A stretch of DNA of 42,386 bases, taken from the NCBI RefSeq assembly GCF_026151205.1, contig NW_026971811.1, positions 1 to 42,386 on the forward strand, written 5' to 3'. The translations under genes were made by a program, and so were the position numbers. Each line of letters opens with the position of its first letter. The first letter of the stretch is position 1. The DNA is from Bolinopsis microptera (taxonomy: Eukaryota > Ctenophora > Tentaculata > Lobata > Bolinopsidae). The notes beneath the pieces were generated by a model. That model saw only the letters and a program-made list of their open reading frames with translations, was not told the DNA's origin and made no database searches. Positions 22,500-34,450 of this stretch are shown in pieces.

Positions 22500-23330
22500 C
22501 TTGTAAAAAACAAAAGGAAAACAAAATTGTTACCTTTCAAATATTTCTTTGGATCTTGTAATTGGTATAAATGGGCGTTTTAAGGTGCCAAGAAATTTAT
22601 CCTAAATATTGAAAACTGCCTCTTTTTTTTTGGCGACCACGAAAAGGGGAAAAACACACAACGTAAGGCGGTGAAATCCTCGGTTAAAAAAACTGCTTCA
22701 TTTTAGAGCCCCTGTAATACAACAAAACATTTAACCCTTTAAGATAAGCAAATCTAATCCAATTAAAATTCTATATAAACCAATCATAGTTTATAAACTC
22801 CCGAACGTAAAAAAAAAAATTGTAAAAACAAAAGGCACAATTTATTAACATTCCAAAATATCCCGTAGCAATGTAAGTAATTTTATGGAATGGGGTTACA
22901 AGTTGTTCAACTCCACTCGGAAAAAAATTTATAGTCTAAAGTCGGAAACAACCTAAACACATTTTAAAGTCAAAGCGTGATAGCAGTTGACCCTAGAAAA
23001 CTAATAAATTCACAACAAAAATGGCACTAATCGGTCCCCTTAATAAACTCTGTGGCCCCCCATTTTTAAATTTACTGAAAATTTGGATAAACGCAAGAAA
23101 AATCTACGTTAAAGGTTAGTTGGAACGCAATAAACACTAAAAGCCATGAAAAATTAATCTCTTTCAACCATACCATATCCTTTTAAAGTTTTGTAAAACA
23201 CGAACCACATATGTCTAATCAAATGAGCGGCGTGGTCCAGGGGTTGTTAGTTATAGTGGTGCTGTGATTTTTACGGTGAGTGGAACAGGGGGGGTGGTAG
23301 CGCCAATGTACAGTTTTGGAGACAAATAGA
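22500..23330. other. No gene recognised
   Basis: A/T-rich; a lone GGTGGTAGCGCCA word sits at about 23,293. No frame worth reporting. Confidence 0.5.
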
Positions 23331-23336
23331 AAATGC

Positions 23337-23460
23337 ATAAAATGGCAAATAAATATGGAAGACTGTTATTTTTCTATGGAGAAAAAATGGAAAAAAACCA
23401 CCCATGAGTAAAAAATTCGCCATTTTTTACTCCTCCAATTTAAAATGCCATGAATTTTTT
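23337..23460 (+). repeat. Direct repeat, left copy
   Basis: Aligns by eye along about 120 bases with 25207-25330 in the same orientation. Shared words in order are AAAATGGCAA(A)TAAA, a TTTTCTAT(T)GG(A)AGAAAAA block, CCCATGAGTAA, then TCTCCCATTTTATGCCAT-like and TCCTCCAATTTAAAATGCCAT-like ends. It brackets the inverted satellite locus. Indels are frequent, so identity is moderate. Confidence 0.6.
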
Positions 23461-23469
23461 GTTCCTTTC

Positions 23470-23837
23470 AGAATTTTATATTTGTTTGTTTATTATTGGA
23501 ATAAAAAGGGGTGGGGGGTGGATAAAAAAATTTCCCCGTTTTTTTTGATCCACCTAAATTGGACATCCCTACACATTTTAGTTAACCGCTTACTAGGGGG
23601 GGGGGGCGTAAACCAAGCGATATGAAAGCTTCATAAGTAAGCTACCTAGAATGCTTATACTTAAGGTTTTTTAGTGAAAAAAAGAAAGGCCACACTTCAA
23701 ATCAAGGCAACCCATAATTCTCAAGCCCTAGTGGGGTGTATAAGGTTAATCTACAAGGCTAACCAGACAGGAGTTGAAAAGGTAAATAAAATAGGGGAGA
23801 TAATTATAAGCCCCCACTGTAAGTGGAAGAACCCTAC
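23470..23837. other. Spacer between direct repeat and satellite, no gene recognised
   Basis: An open plus-strand frame (from 23674) runs 98 codons into the satellite (to 23970). Its first part (LVGCIRLIYKANQTGVEKVN) looks protein-like, but its end is satellite sequence, so it is unlikely to be one gene. Confidence 0.4.
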
Positions 23838-24638
23838 CATCCTCGAAAATTCCGAAAAACCAAGGCTTTTCGCACTGGCAAAGGGGAGGCCCTGCCCTTC
23901 CCGAGGATCGCAATTAACTAGGGGGAAAGGCCCCCTCTCAGGTCCCAAAAATTGTTTGGTGTTTATCTAGGGGGTAGGTGCTAGAACTTTTCGATAAACC
24001 CGAAAAAAACCAAAAAAAATATTCTCCCGGCTAATAATTGAAGAGGGTAAGCATGAAGAACGTGGGAAGAAAAAGTGGTTTTTTTTTTTCTTTAGAAAAA
24101 CTTTTTGAAAAATTTTGTACTTAGAAAATTTTTTTCGGCCCGAGTTCATTTCTTTCGATACGGTAAAAAACCTCCCCTCGAAATCGAGAGCTCACGCATT
24201 TCCCCCCCCCCCCAGCTCGGTGTAGCAAAGGGGAGGCCTTTGCCTTCTTCCCCGAGCAAACCGCATTAACCAAGGGAAAGCCCCACGAAGGTCCCAAAAT
24301 TTTGTGTAAAGCCAGAAGGGGGGTTTGGTATGGCAGACATCGATAAAACCCCGAAAAAAACACCAAAAAAAAAAAAAATTTACGGCATAAATAAACGAAA
24401 GAAGGGTAAAAGCATAAACGTGGAAAGAAAAAGGGGTGGGTTTAATCGAAAAAAACCTTTTATGAAAAATTTTTGAAATTTAAGAAAAAATTTTCTTATC
24501 GGCCCCGAAATCCATTCCTCGAAAATAACGTTACACCTCTTCGTATCGAGAAGCTCCCCTCGAAATTCCGAACTCGGTATTGGCCAAGGAAAGGGCCTGC
24601 CCTTCCCCCCGAGAATCGCAAATTTAACCAGGGGGAAG
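23838..24638 (+). repeat. Satellite array, forward copies (about 350-bp unit, 2.3 copies)
   Basis: A block AGCAAAGGGGAGGCC...TGCCCTTCCCCGAG...CGCA(A)TTAACCAGGGG recurs at about 23,877, 24,224 and 24,582 (steps 347 and 358). Each is preceded by CCTCGAAATTCCGA-like sequence. It is followed by GAT(A)AA(A)CCCGAAAAAAACC, GGCATAAATAA/CGGCTAATAAT, GGGTAAGCAT, ACGTGG(A)AAGAAAAAG and a (C)GGCCC(C)GA box. The third copy stops inside the first block at the hairpin at 24639. Confidence 0.75.
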
Positions 24639-24673
24639 CCCTCGAGTACCCAAAATGTGGGTACCCCCGAGGG
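24639..24673. repeat. Hairpin at the satellite inversion point
   Basis: Stem CCCTCG + GTACCC (24639-24644, 24646-24651) pairs with GGGTAC + CGAGGG (24659-24664, 24668-24673), loop AAAATGT, with a single A opposed to CCC as the internal bulge. It sits exactly where the satellite changes orientation. Confidence 0.8.
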
Positions 24674-25200
24674 GTAATTTTTTTTTTTCCCTAAGTCAAA
24701 ATTTTTCTAAAACACTTTTTTCTCCTCCACGTTTTCAATGCCTACCCCTGTTCATTTTTTTTGCCGAATATATTTTTCCGGGGGAAGTCCCACACCTTCC
24801 CCTCGCATACACCAAGTTTTGGGACTCCGAAGGTTAAAATGCGATTTCACCCGGGAAAAGCCAGGCCCCCCTCCCCCCTTTGCAAAACACGAGGCACGGA
24901 ATCGGGAAAGCCTCTCGATACCGGGTAAGTTTTAAAATCGAAAAAATGAACTCGGAACCCCCCCCGGAAATAACTATTTTCAGTCCACCAACAGTTTTTC
25001 AAAGTTTTTTTTTCTGAAAACCCACTTTTTTCTCCATGATTTTTTTTCCCAAATGATAAACCCTGTTTTTTTCAAATTATTGGCCGAAAATATACTTTTT
25101 TTTAAATAAATTTTTTTTATTCCCCCTCGAAATTCCCTAAAATTTTTTTCCAGGTTTTTTGCAAAATGGCCATAAAAATTGGCCCAAGTAAAAAATATTG
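24674..25200 (-). repeat. Satellite array, inverted copies (about 1.7 copies)
   Basis: Reverse complement of the forward unit. CTCCACGTTTTC, ATGCCTACCC, GCCGAATATATTTT, ACACCAAGTTTTGGGAC, AAGGTTAAAATGCGATTTC and CCCCTTTGCAAAACACGAGGC (24728-24896) mirror forward blocks in reversed order. A second inverted copy begins about 25,020 (CCCACTTTTTTCTCCATG, TGATAAACCCTG, TTGGCCGAAAATATAC), about 300 bases after the first. Heavy T runs blur its end. Confidence 0.7.
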
Positions 25201-25206
25201 GGCAAT

Positions 25207-25330
25207 AAAAATGGCAATAAAAATTGGAGAACTTGTTTTTTTTTCTATTGGAAGAAAAATATGGGGGAAAAAAAACCCATGAGTAATTTCTTCCCTCCCC
25301 ATATTCTCCCATTTTATGCCATTGTGGCCC
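25207..25330 (+). repeat. Direct repeat, right copy
   Basis: Partner of 23337-23460 (see that entry), 1.87 kb downstream. A short local duplication lies just upstream: AAAATGGCCATAAAAATTGG at about 25,163 and AAAATGGCAATAAAAATTGG at about 25,207. Confidence 0.6.
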
Positions 25331-25350
25331 CCCCCCACCCCCCCCCCCCA

Positions 25351-26370
25351 AAATTGAAACACATTGTTTTAAACATGCACTGTGTGAAGAGAATGAAAAA
25401 AGAAAAATCTAAAATTGAAACAAAATTAACCGTTTTTTATCCTCCATTTCAAATTAATAAGGGGTCCCCAAAAACGTTAGTGGGGTAAAGCACCCCCTCA
25501 CGTTTTAATTAATACTTTTTTATTACCACACCTGAAAAAATATAGTTTTTGGGGTACGGCCCACAAAAAACTACCTACCCAGAATCCAGTGTTTTTATTG
25601 AAGCGGGGGATAGGAAAATTTGTATTGGAACCAGTAAGACCCGTAATAAAATTTTAATTGCGTTAGAAAGTTTTCCAAACACGAGAACCGCCCGGCAGAA
25701 TTAAAAAACCAATAATATTATGTGTTGAATCATCATTGTTAAAACTTCCACATAAGAAGAGTCCTTAACTCCCCCCCCCTTAGGGTTTAAAACATTAAAT
25801 GTACAAACCTTGCAACCTAACCTAACCTACACCTCATCAAAAAGTTTTAAAGGTATTACACTGATCATGTGCCACTAGAAAAAAAATAGGGTAAAATTAT
25901 GAGCATAAAAGTTCATCATACCTCCCAATCATTTTAAAGAGGAAAAAACATATAAACGGGTTAAAACGAAAAACCGCAAATCCAATGGCCCCCGGTCACC
26001 CCTAAATTAAAGGTAGGCAGCAAAATCATGAATCATCCCAAATCAGCCACGGTCCCCCCCCCAAAGAAGTCCCCTACGGTAAACAAATATATCTATATTC
26101 AATCCACACACCACTAACAAATTTCAATAAACAAAATTGGTCCCTTCTAGTACCAGCTTAGATTAACGAAAAAGGATTCCGATTACTATAAGCGCAGGTT
26201 TTTTTTTGTTTTCCAGGAACACGTTAAAAAATGAAACTAATTTAACTAAACCCGATGGCCTGGAGTCTGAACCAAATTCCTTATATGCTGAGGGGGTTTT
26301 TTGGGTTTAACGTAATGTATCAAAAATCTGTTCACCCCCCCCAAAAAAAATATCCACAATTACCCGATTC
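25351..26370. other. No gene recognised; contains a short AACCT array
   Basis: A/T-rich. At 25814-25829 three AACCT units run in tandem, the complement of the TTAGG/AGGTT type. This is abundant in arthropod genomes and is here an interstitial microsatellite too short to be telomeric. Confidence 0.6.
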
Positions 26371-26376
26371 AAATAA

Positions 26377-27365
26377 ATGTTGCATCGAAACCAAAAGCGC
26401 AAAGTGGGGAATGGGTGGTTAATAAATTATGTTGAATATGGGGCCGACCATTCCTGGTCCCCCCCCCCCCCGACAGCGGACCATCTGGTCCCGAAAGCAG
26501 AAAAAATTAAGGGGGATTTCCGGACAGATGTTTCCCCCCACCCCCACGCTGTCCCGGAAACACAGGAGTCCTTATTTATTTTATGGCGACCAAAATACGC
26601 AGTCCCCCCGAAAAATTCCCGGATCAATAAGTAATTTCGGAATCAATCTGTAAAATTTCCGGTTTTCACATCGCCAAGATTGTCACCAACCTCACAAGGT
26701 TAACTTCGTGGGAACGTTTTTCCTAAAAAAGCTTGAGTGATTATCCCACTTCAAAACCTGACCATCGAATACGGTGGATTTGGAACTAAGTGAAGATCAG
26801 GAAATCGTGCTTAGCCGTACCCTAAACGAGCTTGTCCGAAATCAAAACTAAATCACAAGGACAAATGAAGTACCCAATATAGGGTAACAGCAAAAGTAAT
26901 GGAGCTTCCACTTTTATCGCAATCCACAATGGAAAACCAATCTTCAGTTTGATCCCCCTGGAACCCACGCAAACACCAAAAGGCTCGGAGACAAACCCCT
27001 AAACATCCTAAATGGCTATCCAGATACGTCCTCGTCAAAGCGAAGTTAAAAGACAACCTCCTACGGGAAAGGTTTTTCGGAAATTCCGAAAGGTTTGTGC
27101 CCCAAAGATGACCCGCATCCGTACCCGGTGGAAGAACCAACCTTGAATCACTCCTACCTCACTGACGCGGAACGTACCTCACCCTGTCCCAATCATGCTG
27201 GAAAAAAACGACCGCCCCACGTCTCAGCGAAACAAAACCTTGAAAAAGAAAGGCGTTTTTAACCTTCTTGGTGGAGATCCAACAACCACCGACCAGATAA
27301 ATACATCCCGTAATCTGAAAGCCAAGTACCCCGGTGGTTGGATTGGTTTTTTACCAAAATTCTAG
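26377..27365 (+). CDS. Cleaner, coding-like block; multiple open frames, unidentified
   Basis: This kilobase has fewer homopolymers and more balanced base use than its flanks. Several plus-strand frames look protein-like: 26377-26634 (85 codons, VEYGADHSW then C-run-derived prolines), 27050-27262 (KGFSEIPKGLCPKDDPHPYP, then LNHSYLTDAERTSPCPNHAG) and 27147-27365 (72 codons, LLGGDPTTTDQINTSRNLKA, ending YPGGWIGF). The last two overlap, as if one exon had lost frame near 27,230-27,260, where A runs occur. A competing minus frame (26853-27140, 95 codons) cannot be excluded. No domain is recognised. The general look recalls a decayed retroelement or an exon. Confidence 0.2.
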
Positions 27366-27369
27366 AAGC

Positions 27370-30030
27370 AAAAAGCTTGGCCCCCATGGCCAGCTGTCCC
27401 CATCCCTACAAACAGATAATGGGTAACAGGTAGGAAGTTCCTCGGCTTCCATCCAACATCGCAGAAGGTTGGCATCCAAAAGGAAAAAATTTCCCATTCA
27501 AATCAGTCCTATGCCTCTAACCCCCCACAATTTGGAATTTCCCTTGATTGCCCCCGTTAAAGCACAACAAAAGCCCTTACAGACCGTGAAAAAAAAAACC
27601 AAAAGAAACGGGGGGACGGGGAACTAAACCTGGACCACGCGGCACCCAAATGGATCCCGTTTTATTGGACACGAAACCCCAAACCTTCCAGAGAATTTGT
27701 AGAATGATTCACGACAAACACAGCATACCACCCTAATGGATTTTCCCTATCGGAAAATTTTATGAAACATATGCTTTTTTTTAAAGATTAGGATTTCGTG
27801 AATATTGTATTATATTTGAAATTAATTTTATAAACAATTTGAAATAAACTCATTGAAACAATTGTCGCCCCCCAATTTTTATATCCGACATCAAAAATTA
27901 AAAAAAAATAAAACTTGTGGTAGTAAACAAAGGGCCTCAAGATCATAATCTCTACCTCAAAATTGGTAAACATGGGTTTTTAACGTTATACAATTTTTAG
28001 CAAGTTAAAACGTTTTTAGATCATGTCCAACCCCCACCTCGTAATTGGAAAAGTGGTCCCCCCCCCCCCCCGTTGATTTGAAATCAGGGTCCACAATTTT
28101 CGGACCAGAATTTTCGATTTTTTTTCTTCTCTGGTACCCTGAATTCGGACTGAAAGGTCCGGCCCTTTTTCCGGACAGATTCCCCCGACCCCAGTCCCGG
28201 ACAGGAGTTGTTTAACCATAAATATGTTCATTTGTAAATGGGTGGCAAAAAATAATATTTTGACACTGCCACAAGCTGTTTCCAAATGCTCTAAGTGATC
28301 CCGCATAGTTTAGGGTTATTTTTAAATATTTAGATAATTACCCAGAAGCTGGAATTATAGTTTTTTTAGGAGTTGCTAAATTCCCACGCAGGGGGAAAGT
28401 GAGAAAAACCGCCAACCTGGTTTTTGTTCCACTGCCGAGTACTTTAATCTTTCCCAAGTTCTCCCCCCATGTAATAAGAGAAAGAATTCTTGAAGCCAAA
28501 GAATATTAATTACTGAACAACCTTGACGATGCCTGGAGAGGAAAAAAAAAATAGCAAGTTAATAAGTTTTTTCCCCCACATAGGTTAAGGTTAAGGAGGT
28601 TATGTTGCGGGCGTAATAAATCCGAATTAATTGTTGAACAAAACCGAAGCAACATAAGCCGTCAAGTTTGCAATATTTTATTTTAATGTTATATTGTTTA
28701 CGTAACCCCTCTCAACCGCTGAACTGCTCCTCATACTTAACGTGCGGTCGTGGGGGCCAGCCAAGTTAAAACTTTTGGCAACTTGTAAAAAATAATTAAA
28801 ACTATTCCAAGTGCTTTTTTTAGATAGAGACGGGCAAGGTAACGTCCCCTCCCCTCCCCGCATCCCCAAAATCCTTTGTAACCTAAGTTAGGTTTTCCGT
28901 ATTTGGTTATCGCATAACACGGAAATATACGATGGCGAATAATGCTCAAAGCATGGTTTTCGTTAGTTCGGGTAATTCACTTATATGTTTCAAGAAACCC
29001 CTCTTTCAGTAACAATCCCCTGAACTCCAGTGCAAAAGTTTTACCCCAGTTTACTGAACTAGAAAAGATCGACCCCCTTTCCCCTGGTGAACTGAAAGTG
29101 CTTTAAACAAAACGGGGCGGGGTGGCGATCTGAACACTAAAGCAAACCATATAATAGCCAACAAGGGCTGAAATTCAATTTAGCCAAAATACTTACAACC
29201 TATAGGCCCGTAAGCTTTTATCCATAAAAAAAACGAAGGCACATGTAAATGGCCGTTTTAAATTAATTATAGGCCACGTGTAATTTTATAGGCCCTGCCC
29301 AGAAGGAGAAATACCTTAATGAAAACCTGACTCGAAATCGAAATAATTTTTTATCCAAGTAAACCAATAATACCTAAAAACCAATAATAGTTAATTACAA
29401 ACATAAACAAAAACCCAAAAAACACAAATCCAATATTTTGAAGGTAATTATATATAATTAAATTTTAAGTACGGTTATCATTAAGGAAAAGCCCTTAACA
29501 ATGGAACTATTTAAATTCAACCAACCTGGGTTAGGTGATTGAATAAGTAACATAATTCCACAATTTGTTCCGTTGAAAGTTTTAAAACTAATTTAATATT
29601 GACCAAAAATGTTAATTAGCAGCAATTCTTTGGAGTAAATTGTAACGTAAAAATTTAACTACATCAACCCGATATTGGGTTGTTTTTTGGGGGCCCCGTT
29701 TAATGAATATAATTCTAAAAAATACAAAAGGATTTAAAAAAACGGTTCCCCAAAAAAAGATCTTCTTCTATTGGTAATAACTTCTGTTTAACAAAAGCTT
29801 TTCCTTGTTAAATTTAACTTCTCCCAGTTAAATGAAGGTAAAACCCCCATCGTTGTTTTTTGTGCCCATCTAAAAAAGCCCGAAACAAAATTTAATTGGT
29901 TTTTTTTACAAGATAAATGGTTATAAAAAAACCAGTGAAAAATTTAATTTCCCACGCCGGAAACCTGGAATTTTGGAAAAAATGTCCTAACCAAGTGGCA
30001 AGGTAAAAGGAACTAAAACATTTTTCAATT
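27370..30030. other. No gene recognised
   Basis: A/T-rich. Contains GGTTAAGGTTAAGG at about 28,583 and AACCTAAGTTAGGTT at about 28,880, further degenerate relatives of the AACCT repeat. Short minus frames (27788-27973, 28016-28306, 28678-28949) show no motif. Confidence 0.5.
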
Positions 30031-30039
30031 TTTCCTTTT

Positions 30040-31300
30040 TTAGTTTTATTATCAAAGTTTTTTTCCCTCCGAAATAAGCGGCCTTCCAGTAACCCTCAAT
30101 GGGAGAACTTGTGTTTCACCTCATATCTGGACCTTGGTTTCCCCACCCCTCCCTCTTTGACCTTTATGGTAAAAATATCATCAAAACTGAAACCTGCGTA
30201 AATCTTTTATGTTATCTTCAAAAACTGAAAAAAGGGAGAACGACTTTTTGGACAATATGAATTTTTATTTTGTTAATTTTCCTCCTTCCGGATATTGGCT
30301 TCCATTGGCAAGACCCAAAAATCACCGAAAGAACATGGGATTCCAAAATACCTCCAATTTGGTTTTTTATTAACATTACAAGTACACTGACCTAAAATTT
30401 CCAAATTAGTCCCCACTGGGCAAATGTCCCAATCCCATTCATGTCCCCAAATTTTTGCGTTATTTCAGAAAAAAATTTTTTCATATTTGGAAAAATGGGA
30501 CAAGAAAACTTGGAAAATAATGAATTATCGTTTTTGTTAAGCCCTTTCTGCAAAAGTTGAGCTTTCCCCTTCCCATCCGAAAATATCCAGAATCAAACTT
30601 ACCCACACCTCATACCAATGTCCCCCCATTAGCCCATCTATAGTTGACTTGAACTTAGAAACTTTGGTTTTGCCAGCCCGGTGAGAGAAATAATTTTTGT
30701 CACCAAAAACTGTAAAAAATTTCCGGTCCCCCTGGAAAAAATTTTCATCTTAAAAAACTGAAAAATGGGACAGAAATTTGGGAAACATATGTTAATCAAA
30801 AATATGCAAATTTCTCAATTTTGTCTTCGGTATTTATTTGGACTTTCCCCCCAATAACCTCAATTTTGGTTTTTCATACCCATCATCAAATTAGCGCTAA
30901 ATTAATTGGTCCTCCTGGCAAAAATTACCATCCAACTGTTCCAAATTTTTTGTTGGTTCAGAATAAATTTTCACATATTGGAAAATGGGAAAACAGAAAA
31001 TTGGCAAAAATAAATGGAAATTTTTGTCCGTTTTTGTTAAGCTTTCCTGCAGTGGAGCTTCCACCTCCGACCGAAAAAAAATTCAAACCTTCCAGCACCT
31101 CAAAGCATGTCACCCAATAAAGCCATACCCTATAGGTTTTTTTTGACTGAAACTAATTGGGGGTCTTTTCGTGGCGAAGAAATTCAAAGTTTTAAAAACG
31201 TAAAAATTTGGGATCCTGGGAAATTTCATCTACAAAAAACCTAAAAATGGGAACCCCAGAAATTTTGGACAATAATGATTTTTTTCCAAAAATATTCTTC
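30040..31300. repeat. Diverged satellite with dimeric period of about 490 bp
   Basis: Two half-units alternate. The A half (TTCAGAAxAAATTTTxxCATATTxGGAAAA, then TGTTAAGC and GAGCTTxCC) occurs at 30464 and 30957, 493 bases apart. The B half (CATCT(T/A)xAAAAAAC(C)TxAAAAATGGGA) occurs at about 30,214, 30,747 and 31,228 (steps 533 and 481). The A and B halves resemble each other around TTTCAT...GGAAAAATGGGA, so the array is probably an old tandem of about 245-bp monomers with a higher-order dimer. A partial preceding copy reaches to about 30,040. Open frames inside (for example 30821-31120) are by-products. Confidence 0.65.
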
Positions 31301-32730
31301 GGGGCAAAACTTTTTACCCTAACGTTGTTTTAATTGGTTATGGACGGGTGAAGGTTAGCCTTTCCACGAAGTCCCAAAGCGGGTCCAAAAGTAAATTCGA
31401 ACGAAAAATTAATTTCGAAAAACCCTTACAGGACAGCGTTTTGGTGTTTTCGCAATCCTATATTTCCCGAAATTCAACTCGAAGCAGAAAACGTTTAGCA
31501 GTTAGGGGCATAGTTTTTTTTTGGTCACATATAAAAGGGGGTAAAATTTTTTTTTTCGAAATTCTAAAATCAAATAATCAAATTTGAATTTGTGTATTGT
31601 TTGTTAATGCATAGGACCAATAATTTTTTAAAAAGTTAAAGAAAAAATTAGATCAAGCCCCGAGTTTTGGAAACATAAACAAATTGTGCAACGAGATTTT
31701 AATGCATAAAATGTTCCAAAACTTCCCTGTTGTCGTTCATTTACCCAAAAATTAACTTTCCCAAAATTTTGCTCTTAGTTTTGTTTTTTTTTGGGTAATT
31801 TTTGTCCAAATTAATGCAAAGAATAATAATAGCCATTTTTTCCAATGATCTTTACCGGTACTGAAACCCCATTGGAACACAGAAAAAGCTAACTTCACAA
31901 ATCCACTAACAAAGTACAAGTTAGCAAAGTAAATCAAAAATGTGCCCCCCCCTACATTCCTACCAAAAGCCACAAAGGAATTAATCAGCCAATAGTTAAT
32001 AAAAGTAAAGGAGGTCCACCACATAAATTGTAACCACTAAGTACAAAAAACACAAAACAACCCATTGTGGTAACGCCGGTAATAAAAAAAACCGCCATGA
32101 TGGGGTAAAAATGGGAAAGCTTTAACCCAGGGCCCCCCACTAAGCAAGCATGATCAATTCGACCACCTGTCCCCCCAAGTACATGTAAAAGGTAAACGGC
32201 CCCTCGTTTTACGACGAGTTGTATTAAACATGAAAGTGTTCACAAAAGTTACAAGATTGAAATGTCCCCAATTACTAATTTGTTAAATAATAAATTACTT
32301 CCCGCCAAAAGGTGGCCCATCGGCAATGGTTGGTTGTGATAAACCGGTCCCAGCCTTCAATGGTTACTTGGCAATTTCCTTTTGAATAAAACAAAACCCA
32401 AAATGTCCCACTGCCCCCCAACGCAAAATTACAACAAAATTGTTGTGTTTATGTATCCCGTTTGCAATGAAATTTCTTTGTCCCCTCTTTTGTGTTTGGA
32501 ATTCTAAAATGACCAATCAAATAACAACAAAACCTTCGATTCCCCACAAAACAAAATCACAATCCACCGCCTAAATTTATATTATGAAATTTAAAGTGAA
32601 ACCCAAGTAATTTATGCCAGAAGTACAAAAAAACTTTTGTAAAAACCAAATGTTACAGGGTTATCTTTCTCTTAGTTACTATAATTATTCACTATTGGAA
32701 TGCCCGAATTTGGACAGTAAGGGTTAACCC
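31301..32730. other. No gene recognised
   Basis: A minus frame at 31752-32024 (90 codons) is very rich in F, W, L and Y and looks membrane-like. That is what T-rich sequence gives by chance, and there is no family motif. Confidence 0.45.
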
Positions 32731-32731
32731 C

Positions 32732-32932
32732 TTGAATCCCAAGCCCAATATACCAACACCCACTTACCCAAGTACAACACCGACCCAAATGCCCTGGCAG
32801 AAAATGTATTTGGAAATGAACTCACACATCAGTATCAAACGTGACTACCTGTCCCGGAGAAAAACCGTGTCTTTATTCAAAAGACAGGGTGAATACAAGA
32901 ACTTTGAAGTCCCCACCTACGAAGTAACGTAG
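32732..32932 (+). CDS. Coding-like open frame, unidentified
   Basis: Sixty-six codons, few homopolymers and balanced use. A P/T-rich start (PNIPTPTYPSTTPTQMPW) is followed by a charged part (SIKRDYLSRRKTVSLFKRQG) and a TAG stop. It could be a terminal exon. No family is recognised and the length is within chance. Confidence 0.15.
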   Translation: MNPKPNIPTPTYPSTTPTQMPWQKMYLEMNSHISIKRDYLSRRKTVSLFKRQGEYKNFEVPTYEVT

Positions 32933-34450
32933 CGTAAATTTGTACCCTACCACTAAATTCTGACTCAATGCAACAACAAAACAGCAACTTCAAGCTGTTA
33001 CAGTATTCCATACTAAAATGCAAAAGGAGCACTTGGCCGAACATATCCCCTAAAAATTAGTTTATTTTTCCATTGGGCCTAAATTATGGTAATTGATTCT
33101 CCAAATAACAGCCATTATTTTTAATTCCCCTCCCAAATACAAGTTTTATTAACGCCCTGCCCCATTTAAAAATGAGGGGTGTCCCCCGACTCCCGAATTT
33201 TCCGGGAAATTTTTGTCGGAACAAGAAGAAGGCCGAGTTTTTAAGAAAAACAATTTAAATCATTTAGAAAAAACAGCGGGTTTTTAAAAAAGCGCCCAAA
33301 ATGAAATGGCACGAACCTATAAACGGTAGAAAATGTTTGTTTGATAAGGTTCAAAATTAAAAACCAAGACCAGAAAAAATATATGGGCCAAGAAACTTAA
33401 AAAAACAATAAAATTGGTTTGAATGTTTCCCCCCAGTTCCCCATTAATAATACAAAACGGTGTATCATACATCTAAATAAACAGAACAAGCGAAATTACT
33501 GAAATTCCCCAAAGCAAAAAATTTTCTACACGCCCACAACTTAATGCAATAAAAATAAAGTGGGTTTCCCAATAAACTTCCCATGACAAAGAAAAAGACC
33601 TTTCCCTCTCTTAAAGGGGGGAAAAAAGAAAATATTCCCATTAAGCAAAACAAAAAAAGCCCTCGTAATAACGGAGCTGGGGGCGTATAAACTTGGCTAA
33701 AAAAGGTCAAGCGTGGAGGTAGGCTTCGCCACTTTCCCTCCACCCGATATATATCAATAATTGTATTTTACCACAAATTAAAAAAATGGCCCAAAAAAAT
33801 TGGAATTTTTCAGCGAGTAAAAGTTACTTGAGTGTGGTGTATGGTGGGCGAGCGTGGGGTGGGCCCGGGGTATAAAGTTCCTCTTGGTTTATATAGTTTT
33901 TAAAGGAAATCGCTTTTAAAAGCCTGGGAATTCCTCCGTGGGGGGTCTTTACACTTAAAAGTCTGACGCCAAAATATATTCCGGCCCATCAACAAAAATT
34001 AAGAACCCTTTTTTAAGGACCAAACGAAAATTTTAAATATCAATACCTCTCAAACGTAAACAGATTTGAACTACCAAAAAAGTCCCACGATTTAAGAGAA
34101 TTTTGTTGTACAATTCATGGAGCTTGAGGATGAAACAAATTAAAATCACAAAAAATTAACCCATTAAGGATTGGTAATAGAAGCTAATTCGTTTTTTGTT
34201 AACTTGAAATGAAGAAATCAAATGCTTATTACATTTTAAAAAAATTTATTTGAATGCTTGGACAAGACCATATGCCATTACCCTCTCAATTAGCCCCCAT
34301 CCTAACAAAAAACCCTAAGTTACTACTCTGCTTATTAACATTTGTTAACAAAACAACTTTAATATATTTAATATACCCAATACCCCTTAAACTGCCAATC
34401 ATTAAAAAACATCGTTATAGTTTTTATAAGTAAAATTTAAGTCTACCAAA
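32933..34450. other. No gene recognised
   Basis: A/T-rich with a GC-rich step at about 33,835-33,875 that ends GGCCCGGGGTATAAAG. A minus frame at 33465-33743 is F/L-rich. No repeat found. Confidence 0.5.

Noticed and set aside
23674-23970. 98-codon plus-strand gene
   Set aside because: Its second half lies in the satellite unit, which is repeated downstream without an open frame.
23838-25200. CRISPR-like array
   Set aside because: Repeat units are about 350 bp, diverged and inverted. There are no short regular repeats with unique spacers, here or elsewhere in the window.
25814-25829. Telomere-like TTAGG array
   Set aside because: Only about three units, internal, and flanked by unique sequence. 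It is a common interstitial arthropod microsatellite, not a telomere.
31752-32024. Multi-pass membrane protein (receptor-like) on the minus strand
   Set aside because: F/W/L/Y-rich translation follows from T-rich DNA; no conserved motif or homologous spacing of membrane segments is seen.
33855-33880. TATAAAG after a GC-rich block, resembling a core promoter
   Set aside because: TATAAA words are frequent in this A/T-rich window and no downstream gene or initiator is recognisable.
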